A stretch of DNA of 64,000 bases from Mucilaginibacter roseus (GTDB lineage Bacteria > Bacteroidota > Bacteroidia > Sphingobacteriales > Sphingobacteriaceae): the NCBI RefSeq assembly GCF_021215455.1, contig NZ_JAJPWV010000005.1, forward strand, positions 272,497 to 336,496, written 5' to 3'. Made by a program: the position numbers and the translations under genes. A model generated the notes under the pieces. The model worked only from the letters and a program-made list of their open reading frames with translations. It was not told the DNA's origin and searched no databases. Of the stretch, positions 47,085-54,827 are shown one piece after another (the stretch's first letter is position 1; the number at the start of each line of letters is the position of its first letter).

Positions 47085-47106
47085 CCTAACAGTGTTAGCA
47101 AAGGTA
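47085..47106 (-). promoter_or_regulatory. tetR promoter with operator copy 2
   Basis: CCTAACAGTGTTAG is repeated 18 bases upstream of the tetR ATG. On the minus strand it is immediately preceded by TACCTTTG (47099-47106), an exact TAnnTTTG -7 box, with CTTG about 21 bases further up. The operator would therefore cover the transcription start. Confidence 0.7.
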
Positions 47107-47283
47107 ACATTGTTTTAATTGATTATGCAAGAGTTTGCAACGGCCAAGGTACAGTTATTATAAACGCATGACAAATGTGGCTCTGTTTTTAACATATCCG
47201 CAGCATTTATATGGTATTTGTTAACACATCTATAAAATCATCGGTCAACAGGTTATATTGCACAACTATTATTAACCCACTTC

Positions 47284-48594
47284 ATGAAACGATTTTTACC
47301 CGCTGTTCTGATGGCCATCAGTTCATTTGCTTTTGGGCAAAGCAAACCGGCCGACGTGAACACCTTTACCCTTGCCAACGGCATGAAATTTTTGGTGATG
47401 GAAGACAGCTCCATTCCCAACGCCAACATGTACCTGTTTTACCGCGTAGGCTCGCGCAACGAGTACCCGGGCATTACCGGCCTCTCCCACTTTTTTGAAC
47501 ACATGATGTTTAACGGCTCCAAAAAATTCGGCCCTAAACAGTTTGATAACACCATGGAGTTTAACGGGGGTGCCAACAATGCTTACACTACGCAAAATGT
47601 GACGGTATATACCGACTGGTTTCCCGCATCGGCCATGGAAACCATGTTTGACCTGGAGAGCGACCGCATTGCCAACCTTACCATCGACCCTAAAATGGTG
47701 CAGAGTGAGCGCGGCGTGGTATCGTCAGAAAAAAGTACTGGGTTGGAGAATAGTCCGTGGGAACAATTGAGCGAACTGATCTACTCAACTGCCTTTACCG
47801 AACACTCGTACCACTGGCCGGTTATTGGCTACCAAACCGATATTGACAACTGGACCAAGGAAGATTTGGAACGTTATTTCCGCACCTATTACGCCCCTAA
47901 TAACTGCGTGGTGGTAATATGCGGCAATGTTAAAACAGCCGATGTAAAAAAACTGGCTGATAAATATATGGCTCCTATCCCGGCACAACCAGCACCACCG
48001 GTAGTTCACCTGAAAGAGCCGGAACAGCTTGGAGAACGTCGTGTGGAATTCAAAAAAGACCTGCCGGTACCTTACCTGCTGATGGGTTACCATACCCCTG
48101 CCGCGCGCGATAGTGATTACTATGCCCTGAGCATTTTGAGCGATATCTTATCAAGCGGTAATTCATCCAGATTATACTCGGCCATAGTTGATAAAAAACA
48201 ACTGGCTACCAGCATATCATCCAGCTTTGACGAGAGCTTTGACCCGGGCTTGTTTATGATCTACGGCGTAGTTGCGAAAACATCCAATGAAACAGCGGTT
48301 GAAAAAGCTATTGACGAGGAGTTAAGTAAGGTAATTGAACAAGGCGTAACAGAACGTGAGTTGCAAAAGGTGAAAAACCAAAAGCTGGTACAACTTTACA
48401 GGCAACTGGAAACCATTAACGGTAAGGCCAACTCGCTTGGTACTTATGAATTATTTTTCGGCGATTATAAAAAGCTGTTTGATGCCCCTGCCGAATTTAA
48501 CAAGGTTACTGCCGCCGATATTAAACGCGTGGCAGCCAAGTATCTTAAACAAACCAACCGTACCGTCGGTGTAGCCAAATCAACCGTAAAATAA
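47284..48594 (+). CDS. M16 family zinc peptidase, catalytic subunit
   Basis: A 436-residue exported peptidase (signal peptide to FAFGQ). The inverted zinc motif HFFEH is at residues 69-73, in LSHFFEHMMFNGSKKF, with the downstream NNAYTTQNVTVY and E-rich region supplying the third ligand. The C-terminal half is the inactive M16 fold (RELQKVKNQKLVQLYRQL). It lies 3 bases upstream of a second M16 gene, which fits a two-subunit pitrilysin-like peptidase in the periplasm. Substrate unknown. Confidence 0.93.
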   Translation: MKRFLPAVLMAISSFAFGQSKPADVNTFTLANGMKFLVMEDSSIPNANMYLFYRVGSRNEYPGITGLSHFFEHMMFNGSKKFGPKQFDNTMEFNGGANNAYTTQNVTVYTDWFPASAMETMFDLESDRIANLTIDPKMVQSERGVVSSEKSTGLENSPWEQLSELIYSTAFTEHSYHWPVIGYQTDIDNWTKEDLERYFRTYYAPNNCVVVICGNVKTADVKKLADKYMAPIPAQPAPPVVHLKEPEQLGERRVEFKKDLPVPYLLMGYHTPAARDSDYYALSILSDILSSGNSSRLYSAIVDKKQLATSISSSFDESFDPGLFMIYGVVAKTSNETAVEKAIDEELSKVIEQGVTERELQKVKNQKLVQLYRQLETINGKANSLGTYELFFGDYKKLFDAPAEFNKVTAADIKRVAAKYLKQTNRTVGVAKSTVK

Positions 48595-48597
48595 ACC

Positions 48598-49989
48598 ATG
48601 AGAGCGATATTTAAACATACTATATATGCGCTGCTTTTTCTGGCAGTAACTATTACCGCCCAGGCGCAATCGGCATTTAAGGTGCCGCCTTACCAAAAAT
48701 TTACACTGCCTAACGGTCTTACCGTTTACCTGATGGAACAGCACGAAATACCGCTGATCAGCGTATCAGCCGTGTTGCCTGCCGGTGCCATTTACGATGG
48801 CGATAAGCATGGCTTGGCATCATTAACCGCTGCCGGTTTGCAATACGGCACCAAAAGTTTCACCAAGAACCAGATAGAAGAAGAATTGGATTTTGTTGGT
48901 GCCGACTTAGGCTCATACGCCACTAAAGAGTATGCCTCACTGAGTGCTAAATTCGCCGCTAAAAATACTGACAAGGTTTTGGCGATTGTGAGCGAGGTAC
49001 TAACTGCGCCAACCTTCCCGGCTGTTGAATTTGACAAGGAGAAGGAACGCGTACTGGCCCGATTGGATCAGGCTAAACAAAGTCCGCGACAAGTGATCAA
49101 CGCTTATTGGGATAACTTTATTTATGGCAACCATGTGTACAGCAACAGCACCAGCGGCAGCCCGGTAACGGTGGGAAAACTTACCACTGCCGATTTGAAA
49201 ACCTTTTATGCTAATAACTACATTCCGCAACGCTCAGCCATTGCTGTGGTGGGCGATTTTAAGGCTGCTGATATGAAGCAAAAGCTGACCAAATACTTCG
49301 GCAAGTGGAACAACAAAGGCGCTGCGCAGATCGGCGTACCTGCAACGGTAACAGCTCCAACCGAAGCCCGTGTTTTACTGGTTAACAAGGATGATGCCCG
49401 CGAAACCACCTTTTTAATCGGAGGCCTGGGCATTAAGCGCGACAACCCGGATTACGTAGCTATCGACGTGGTAAACACCCTTTTTGGCGCACGCTTTACC
49501 TCGATGCTGAATGACGAACTGCGGGTAAATTCCGGACTGACTTACGGCGCACGCAGCAGCTTTAACCCGTTGAAAAATTCGGGTACCTTTTATATTTCGA
49601 CATTTACGGCTACCAAGACCACCGAAGCCGCAATTGATAAGGCGCTTGAAGTATTAAACCGTCTGCATGAAAAAGGGCTGGATGAAAAATCGCTCACCTC
49701 GGCAAAAAATTATGTAAAGGGACTATTTCCGCCGAAATATGAAACCTCCGGACAGTTGGCTGATTTGCTGACGCAGATGTATTGGTACGGCTTCACAGAA
49801 TCATACATTAATGATTTTCAGGCCAATGTTGATAAGCTCGACCTGGCCCGCTCAAAGGAGATAATTGCCAAATACTTCCCAAAAGATAAGCTACAGTTTG
49901 TGCTGGTAGGCAAATCGGCCGATATAAAGAAGGTGGCGGAGAAATACGGCAAAGTCACCGAAAAGCAAATTAAGGCGGATGGTTTTTAA
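48598..49989 (+). CDS. M16 family peptidase-like subunit without zinc site
   Basis: A 463-residue exported partner (signal peptide to TAQAQ). It has the M16 fold opening FTLPNGLTVYLMEQHEIPLI, but where the partner has HFFEH this protein reads GLASLTAAGLQYGTKSF, so the zinc ligands are missing. The C-terminal half keeps SGLTYGARSSFNPLKNSG, the Arg/Tyr region that the non-catalytic chain supplies in heterodimeric M16 enzymes. It is coupled to the catalytic gene with 3 bases between. Confidence 0.92.
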   Translation: MRAIFKHTIYALLFLAVTITAQAQSAFKVPPYQKFTLPNGLTVYLMEQHEIPLISVSAVLPAGAIYDGDKHGLASLTAAGLQYGTKSFTKNQIEEELDFVGADLGSYATKEYASLSAKFAAKNTDKVLAIVSEVLTAPTFPAVEFDKEKERVLARLDQAKQSPRQVINAYWDNFIYGNHVYSNSTSGSPVTVGKLTTADLKTFYANNYIPQRSAIAVVGDFKAADMKQKLTKYFGKWNNKGAAQIGVPATVTAPTEARVLLVNKDDARETTFLIGGLGIKRDNPDYVAIDVVNTLFGARFTSMLNDELRVNSGLTYGARSSFNPLKNSGTFYISTFTATKTTEAAIDKALEVLNRLHEKGLDEKSLTSAKNYVKGLFPPKYETSGQLADLLTQMYWYGFTESYINDFQANVDKLDLARSKEIIAKYFPKDKLQFVLVGKSADIKKVAEKYGKVTEKQIKADGF

Positions 49990-50027
49990 CATTGCCTTAA
50001 ATTTTAAGAAATAAATCGTTTATTTGC

Positions 50028-50049
50028 GGTGCCCAAAAAATCGGGCACC
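50028..50049 (+). terminator. Hairpin after the M16 operon
   Basis: GGTGCCC / GGGCACC stem with an 8-base loop, 38 bases after the stop and 18 bases before the tRNA. The tail is only weakly T-rich, so termination may be partial. Confidence 0.5.
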
Positions 50050-50067
50050 CTTATAAACATTTATAAC

Positions 50068-50140
50068 GACTCCGTAGCTCAGTTGGTAGAGCAACAGACT
50101 CTTAATCTGTGGGTCCTGAGTTCGAGCCTCAGCGGGGTCA
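50068..50140 (+). tRNA. tRNA-Lys (anticodon CTT)
   Basis: A complete cloverleaf. The acceptor stem is GACTCCG with CGGGGTC. The D arm is GCTC-AGTTGGTA-GAGC. The anticodon stem ACAGA/TCTGT holds loop CTCTTAA (anticodon CTT, reads AAG). The T arm is CTGAG-TTCGAGC-CTCAG, and the discriminator is A at 50140. CCA is not encoded. An AT-rich islet begins right behind it. Confidence 0.97.
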
Positions 50141-50150
50141 CTGAAATTCA

Positions 50151-50183
50151 AAAACGCTTCTGATGACATTAGAGGCGTTTTTT
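50151..50183 (+). terminator. Intrinsic terminator of tRNA-Lys
   Basis: AAAACGCTTCT / AGAGGCGTTTT stem with one G-T pair and a 9-base loop, followed by more T, 10 bases after the tRNA. Confidence 0.85.
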
Positions 50184-50308
50184 ATTAAAATTCATTTTAA
50201 TATTATCCTATAATATTTAACCCTACATTGCTTTACCGGTAACCAATATGTTGATTTTCAACAATTCGCGTTATACTGTGGAAAAAAATCCAATCATATA
50301 CTAAAAAA

Positions 50309-50346
50309 ATTAGGATTTAATCTATTTATATTTGTGGTATCCTAAT
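50309..50346 (+). promoter_or_regulatory. Islet promoter: -7 box within an inverted repeat
   Basis: TATATTTG (50327-50334) matches the TAnnTTTG -7 box and lies 45 bases before ATG 50379. It is bracketed by exact inverted arms ATTAGGAT (50309-50316) and ATCCTAAT (50339-50346). This layout suggests an autoregulated promoter. No clear -33 element is visible. Confidence 0.5.
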
Positions 50347-50378
50347 AGATTAAAAGACAATTGGTTATAGTAGATAAG

Positions 50379-51086
50379 ATGATTATTAAAGAAAATCCAG
50401 TGATCACGATAATATCGCTTAGTAAATACATCACTTCCGATAGTAGAAAAAAAGAGTCTATCCTCAAAAAACTAAAGTTTTCCCAAACGCCCAATTTCGC
50501 AAGATATGCAAGCCCAAAATCTGCTATTCATCAGTATCTGAAAGATAAAGAAAGAAATATAGAAATTTTTGAGGATTGGTTAAGAAAGGAGCAATCTAAA
50601 GTAGTTGAAGGAGCATATAAAGTTAGTGATCAAAAATGCTGCATCGAATCGTTACAGATACTAAAAAACTATGGTGTACAATTCTTTTCTCCTTATAATG
50701 AACACTATTCAAAATGGCGTTTAAAAAAGCAATTTACTCATATTTTTGCTGAAGGGGTTGATGTATCGCTTTCGCCAGATTTTGCTATATATAATACAAC
50801 AACTAACGAATTAAGTGGGTTTATAAAACTTCAGTTTTCAAAAGATAAACGAGAACGATTAACCTATGGGCAGGGACAACTCATTACAGGCTTAATTAAA
50901 GAGCATTTACAAGAACAATTTGAAACAACATTAAATAGGAGACTATGTATCGTTATCGATGTATTTTCTAAAAAAGTAATTATTGCTCCCGAAGATATTA
51001 CTTGGGAAAAAGACCGACCGAAATTAATAGCCGCTTATAAGGAAATTGCTACTGTATGGCCTTTATTACAACCTAAAGCTGCATGA
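50379..51086 (+). CDS. AT-rich islet gene 1: uncharacterised 235-residue protein
   Basis: A basic cytosolic protein with no signal peptide. The start reads ENPVITIISLSKYITSDSRK and then a lysine-rich helix. The C-terminal third alternates beta strands: VDVSLSPDFAIYN, SGFIKLQFSKDKRERL, RRLCIVIDVFSKKVIIAPED, ending AYKEIATVWPLLQP. The style resembles a widespread unnamed family I recall only loosely. Nuclease-like topology is conceivable (PD... then ...IK) but lacks a clear acidic residue before the Lys. ATG 50379 is chosen over TTG 50361. Codon use is far more AT-rich than in the neighbours, which suggests horizontal transfer. Gene 2 follows 21 bases later on the same strand. Confidence 0.75.
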   Translation: MIIKENPVITIISLSKYITSDSRKKESILKKLKFSQTPNFARYASPKSAIHQYLKDKERNIEIFEDWLRKEQSKVVEGAYKVSDQKCCIESLQILKNYGVQFFSPYNEHYSKWRLKKQFTHIFAEGVDVSLSPDFAIYNTTTNELSGFIKLQFSKDKRERLTYGQGQLITGLIKEHLQEQFETTLNRRLCIVIDVFSKKVIIAPEDITWEKDRPKLIAAYKEIATVWPLLQPKAA

Positions 51087-51107
51087 CAGAAATCATACTA
51101 ATTATCT

Positions 51108-52274
51108 ATGAATTTACAGAAACTAAGTAATGACTTCTTAAATAATCTTTATTTAAAAAGCAAAAATAATTACTCAGAGGGTTACGATGCAACTCAAATT
51201 AATCAACTCACCGGTATCAACCAAACTGAATCAAAGAATGTACAAACCTATTTAAATTCCAAACATTTAATAGAACTTGGGAAATATAAAAACGATTTTA
51301 ACATTTATATCACTTCTGATGGTATTGACCATCTTCTTAAACTGAAAGAGAATAAAATCCTTAATATAATTAGGTTTTATAACGTTGTTCATGTTCCGTC
51401 TGGAGGCAGAGCAGCAGCGCAGTTTTTATACTATTATAATATTATAGACGAAAGTGATAATGTCAAATATTATAAGATAATGGTCATAATTTCCGATGTA
51501 TTATGTATAAATTGGGGTTATCCTTTTTGGAGTCAAAACCCTGATAGAGATTATCCCAATCTGATTAAAATTTTGTTGCAATATGCAAAAGATAGAATTA
51601 TTGAAAAGCTGAAAGAAGGCACGTTGGAGGAGTTCGAAGAATTACTAATGTTATCGACTGGATATCCACACTCCCCCCCTTATAACCCCGAAAATTTAGT
51701 TACTACTGAACAAGCTGAATATGAAATCGAAATCGGTCAAAAAAGTATCAGTCAGGAAATTAAAGAAAATAAATTGGCCGCTTCAATAATTGAAACAAGA
51801 GATGTTGTTAACGCCGTGTTCTATAACAAACATAAAGCAAAGCTTTTGATGTTAAACGAAGAAAGAAATTTATTGGATTTTTTTAAACCTGCCAATACAG
51901 AAGAAGAGTTTTCACATAGAATTGCTTCTTTCGGTGAAGTTTCCAGAAATCTTAATATTGATATATTAAGAAAAATAACCGGAGTAACCGACTCTCAACA
52001 GAAATCAATACAATTACTAAATTTATTTTTTGAACAGAATAGTATTAACGGAAACAAAATAGTCGAAACACTTAAACAAATTGGTAGGATAAGACAAGGT
52101 TATCCTGTTCATACTGATATTACTGGAGTAATTGCAGGGTTAGCTTACTTCAAAATCAACTATCCTATTCAAAGCTATGAGGATGCTTGGCTTATATTAT
52201 TGAATGAATATTTAGTTACTTTAAAACTACTTTATAAGATCTTAGGTAATTTATATTTAGTAGAATCAAAATAG
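51108..52274 (+). CDS. AT-rich islet gene 2: winged-helix protein with possible HEPN-like C-terminus
   Basis: A 388-residue cytosolic protein I do not recognise. Residues about 20-75 look like a winged helix (SEGYDATQINQLTGINQTES, then VQTYLNSKHLIELGKYKNDF). The middle is charged and helical. The C-terminal 60 residues are helical and contain RIRQGYPVH (Arg329-x5-His335), then ITGVIAGLAYF and SYEDAWLILLNEYLVTLKLL. The R-x(4-6)-H spacing is that of HEPN ribonucleases, but this is motif reading only. Composition is as AT-rich as gene 1 and unlike both flanks. The pair may form a toxin or defence module with gene 1; evidence is indirect. Confidence 0.7.
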   Translation: MNLQKLSNDFLNNLYLKSKNNYSEGYDATQINQLTGINQTESKNVQTYLNSKHLIELGKYKNDFNIYITSDGIDHLLKLKENKILNIIRFYNVVHVPSGGRAAAQFLYYYNIIDESDNVKYYKIMVIISDVLCINWGYPFWSQNPDRDYPNLIKILLQYAKDRIIEKLKEGTLEEFEELLMLSTGYPHSPPYNPENLVTTEQAEYEIEIGQKSISQEIKENKLAASIIETRDVVNAVFYNKHKAKLLMLNEERNLLDFFKPANTEEEFSHRIASFGEVSRNLNIDILRKITGVTDSQQKSIQLLNLFFEQNSINGNKIVETLKQIGRIRQGYPVHTDITGVIAGLAYFKINYPIQSYEDAWLILLNEYLVTLKLLYKILGNLYLVESK

Positions 52275-52336
52275 ACATACTCTTTAACTGCCGCCACGTA
52301 TTCTTTATTAATATCTTTTTTTATTGCATCTAACAT
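52232..52336 (-). other. 34-codon minus-strand frame at the islet's right edge
   Basis: A short frame starts at ATG 52336 with MLDAIKKDINKEYVAAVKEY and stops at 52232 inside the 3' end of islet gene 2. Its opening looks like a real protein N-terminus, so it may be the stub of a gene cut off when the islet inserted, or chance. It lies 8 bases from the end of the SGNH hydrolase gene, where ordinary composition resumes. Confidence 0.25.
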
Positions 52337-52343
52337 ACTTCAA

Positions 52344-53099
52344 TCACACCAACCCCAACCCCTTAGTCGCTTTCAACCATTCCCTCGCCATTAGTTCATG
52401 TCCGGCGGGCATGGGGTGTACGCCGTCCCATATCCAGTAATCGGCTGGGGCTTTTTTCAGGGCATCGTTAAAGGCTTGCTGGTAGGGCACGAATATGGCA
52501 TTGAACTCACGGGCTAATTGTCTGGCAACTTCGGCGCGCTTGCCGGTCTCGGTACGCCATTGATCCCACATCTTGTTCACCTTGGCCACATGCAGTACAA
52601 AGGGTTCGCCTATTACCAGCTTTACGTTGGGCAGGGCTTCGGTAGTTTGTTTCAGCAGGTTGCGGTAGTCGGTTTCAAAGTTGTCGGCGGTGAAGCCCTC
52701 CTGCCCGCGCAGCATGGCCAGCACGTCGTTCACGCCTACCAGTATGCTCAGTACATTGGGTTTAATGTCCAGCGTATCCGTTTGCCAGCGTTTAGCCAGG
52801 TCGACCACCTTGTTACCGCTCACGCCACGATTAAAAAAATGGAATTTGCGTTCAGGGTGATCAAACCACAAACGGCTGCTGATCAGGTAGGCATAGCCAT
52901 GCCCCATTACGTGGTTCCAATCGTTATCGCGGGTGCGGTTTCCATCGGTTATGGAGTCACCCTGAAACAATATGTTCAGGTCTGTAGGCGCCTTCTTATC
53001 GGCAGGCTTATCCTCAGCTTTTATAATAGTTGGCAGTCCGGCCGCAGCTCCCAATAGAGCGGCACTTTTTAAAAATGATCGACGGGTTGCAGCACACAT
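52344..53099 (-). CDS. SGNH/GDSL-family hydrolase, Tat-exported
   Basis: A 251-residue esterase-type hydrolase. The N-terminus TRRSFLKSAALLGAAAGLP is a twin-arginine signal. Block I is ILFQGDSITDGNRTRDNDW (nucleophile Ser in GDSI), block II has GVSGNKV, block III SILVGVNDVL, and block V is WDGVHPMPAGHELMAREWL with the catalytic Asp and His. This arrangement is seen in carbohydrate acetyl-esterases and other SGNH enzymes; substrate not known. A short hairpin sits just before the start codon. Confidence 0.93.
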   Translation of the reverse strand: MCAATRRSFLKSAALLGAAAGLPTIIKAEDKPADKKAPTDLNILFQGDSITDGNRTRDNDWNHVMGHGYAYLISSRLWFDHPERKFHFFNRGVSGNKVVDLAKRWQTDTLDIKPNVLSILVGVNDVLAMLRGQEGFTADNFETDYRNLLKQTTEALPNVKLVIGEPFVLHVAKVNKMWDQWRTETGKRAEVARQLAREFNAIFVPYQQAFNDALKKAPADYWIWDGVHPMPAGHELMAREWLKATKGLGLV

Positions 53100-53103
53100 A
53101 TCA

Positions 53104-53129
53104 GGGAAGTCTTATTAATTATACTTCCC
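53104..53129 (-). promoter_or_regulatory. Hairpin immediately upstream of the SGNH start codon
   Basis: GGGAAGT / ACTTCCC, a 7-bp stem with a 12-base loop, 4 bases upstream of the ATG. It would sit on the ribosome-entry region of this mRNA and might tune translation, or end transcripts coming from the upstream PepSY gene. Confidence 0.35.
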
Positions 53130-53209
53130 GGAAAGATACGCTTTATATTGATACCGCTTTTTATACCAGCGTTATGATTTAATTAAACATTAATAAGTGT
53201 ATTGCCATA

Positions 53210-54730
53210 TTAAAATATGCTCAGTCCCATGTTAAAACATAGATGGTAAAACAAACCGTAAACCAACGCAAACGGTAACGACCAGGCCAGGTAACCCGGC
53301 CAAATGCGGCTGCGCTTACCAAAAGGGTAAAACAACAAGGCATAAATTATAAAACACACTACTGAAAGCACCAGGTTTACCTGTATCAAGGTTGTTAAAA
53401 AGGCCATAGCCGCCAATCCGGGCCGTATGGGTAGCCCGCTAATTAACCCGTAAAGTGTACCCATTAACACGGTGAACCCTATAAAGAGCAGGGCATATTT
53501 GAATCCCTTTTTTAAGCGCAAAATAAACGGTGTGTGCACCCCTGTTACACCATCTGTCGACTTACCCGCTAAAACAGCCACACGCAAATCAGATTTTTGT
53601 ACAGGTTTATTCCGTTGTTTTTTAAAACGTGGCCACCAGATGGCGATGCCGCTTATAAACAATACCGCAGGCATCAGCCCACCCAATAAAGCGAGTATCT
53701 GCGTGGGCAAACCGCCAAAGGTGCCATAATGCAGCGGGGCCAGCCAGCTAAGATATGCGTTGCCAACTTCCGGAAAATCGGTGCGGCTGTTTAGCAGGAG
53801 TTTACCGGTATATTGGTCGAGCAGAGCCATTTCGCGTTTACCACTTCGGGGCAAACCTTCACTCAACATATCAAAGCGGTAACTGGCAGTGGTATCCTTA
53901 GGTACGGCATAGCCCAAAACTTTAGCGCCGGGCATTGCTGCTTCAGCATTTTTTACCAGCTCAGTGAGTGGCATGGGTTTAACGCCTGCCTGGTAGTGCG
54001 ATTTTGCACCAAGCAACTGCTGCACACCCTGTGGGCTCTCGCCCGAGCACAGAAACAACATCGGGATAACAACAACCGAAAAGGTGATACAAACCCCGGT
54101 GAGCGCCAACACAAACACCACCGGCGAGCTATATAGCCCTACCACCCGGTGCAGGTCGTAATTTTGGCGTTTAAGGCTTGCGCGCCGTTTAATTAAAAGC
54201 GCCACTTTGAGTTGCTTTAACTTTTGAGGCACCCATAACCTTAAACCGCTGGCTGTAAGTATCAGTAAACAAATGGCTGCCAAACCCACAATATAGCGGC
54301 CTGCTACGGGTATAAGCAACGTACGGTGCAGTTCGGTAACTATACCAACAAAGCCCGAATCATGTTTTCTGATGCCGCAGATACTGCCGGTATATGGGTT
54401 GATAAATATTTCTTGTTCTGTAGCGGCGTTATACGCTTCGTAAGTAGCTGTAGCCTTGGTATCGTCTGCTGCTAAGTAACTTATTTTATAAGCGGGGTGC
54501 TCTTGCTGAAAGCGCGGCAGCAAAATGGCAGGCGGAATTTTATGCCCGCTTGGTTTTACTACAAACAATTGCGGATTGAGCGCAGCGTCTATCTCTTCCC
54601 TAAAAACCAATATGCTGCCGGTAACGCCAACAAACGCTATGATAAAACCGGCAATAATGCCTAAATAAACATGCCACTTACCAAACCAACGCTTTTGATG
54701 TGACGCCCAGGAAGATTTATTATCGCTCAT
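53210..54730 (-). CDS. PepSY-associated transmembrane protein
   Basis: A 506-residue inner-membrane protein with a first helix in WHVYLGIIAGFIIAFVGVTG and four or more further helices (GRYIVGLAAICLLILTASGL; QNYDLHRVVGLYSSPVVFVL; ILALLGGLMPAVLFISGIAIWW). PepSY-like periplasmic loops lie between, and a conserved His sits in ELHRTLL, DLHRVVG and APLHYGT. This is the PepSY_TM family of iron-regulated or siderophore-linked membrane proteins, some of which act as ferric reductases. No TonB-dependent siderophore receptor is adjacent, so the specific role is open. Confidence 0.9.
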   Translation of the reverse strand: MSDNKSSWASHQKRWFGKWHVYLGIIAGFIIAFVGVTGSILVFREEIDAALNPQLFVVKPSGHKIPPAILLPRFQQEHPAYKISYLAADDTKATATYEAYNAATEQEIFINPYTGSICGIRKHDSGFVGIVTELHRTLLIPVAGRYIVGLAAICLLILTASGLRLWVPQKLKQLKVALLIKRRASLKRQNYDLHRVVGLYSSPVVFVLALTGVCITFSVVVIPMLFLCSGESPQGVQQLLGAKSHYQAGVKPMPLTELVKNAEAAMPGAKVLGYAVPKDTTASYRFDMLSEGLPRSGKREMALLDQYTGKLLLNSRTDFPEVGNAYLSWLAPLHYGTFGGLPTQILALLGGLMPAVLFISGIAIWWPRFKKQRNKPVQKSDLRVAVLAGKSTDGVTGVHTPFILRLKKGFKYALLFIGFTVLMGTLYGLISGLPIRPGLAAMAFLTTLIQVNLVLSVVCFIIYALLFYPFGKRSRIWPGYLAWSLPFALVYGLFYHLCFNMGLSIF

Positions 54731-54827
54731 TTAGATGACAAGGAGATTAACGTTATTTAGACTTATTAAAAATTAAGTACAAATAAAGCATTAATACATC
54801 TACTTGTCAATAAACTTTAGCTAATTA

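Noticed and set aside
50141..52340. tRNA 3'-end att repeat flanking the islet
   Set aside because: I looked for a second copy of the tRNA-Lys 3' end near 52275-52340 and found none; no integrase is present, so site-specific integration is unsupported.
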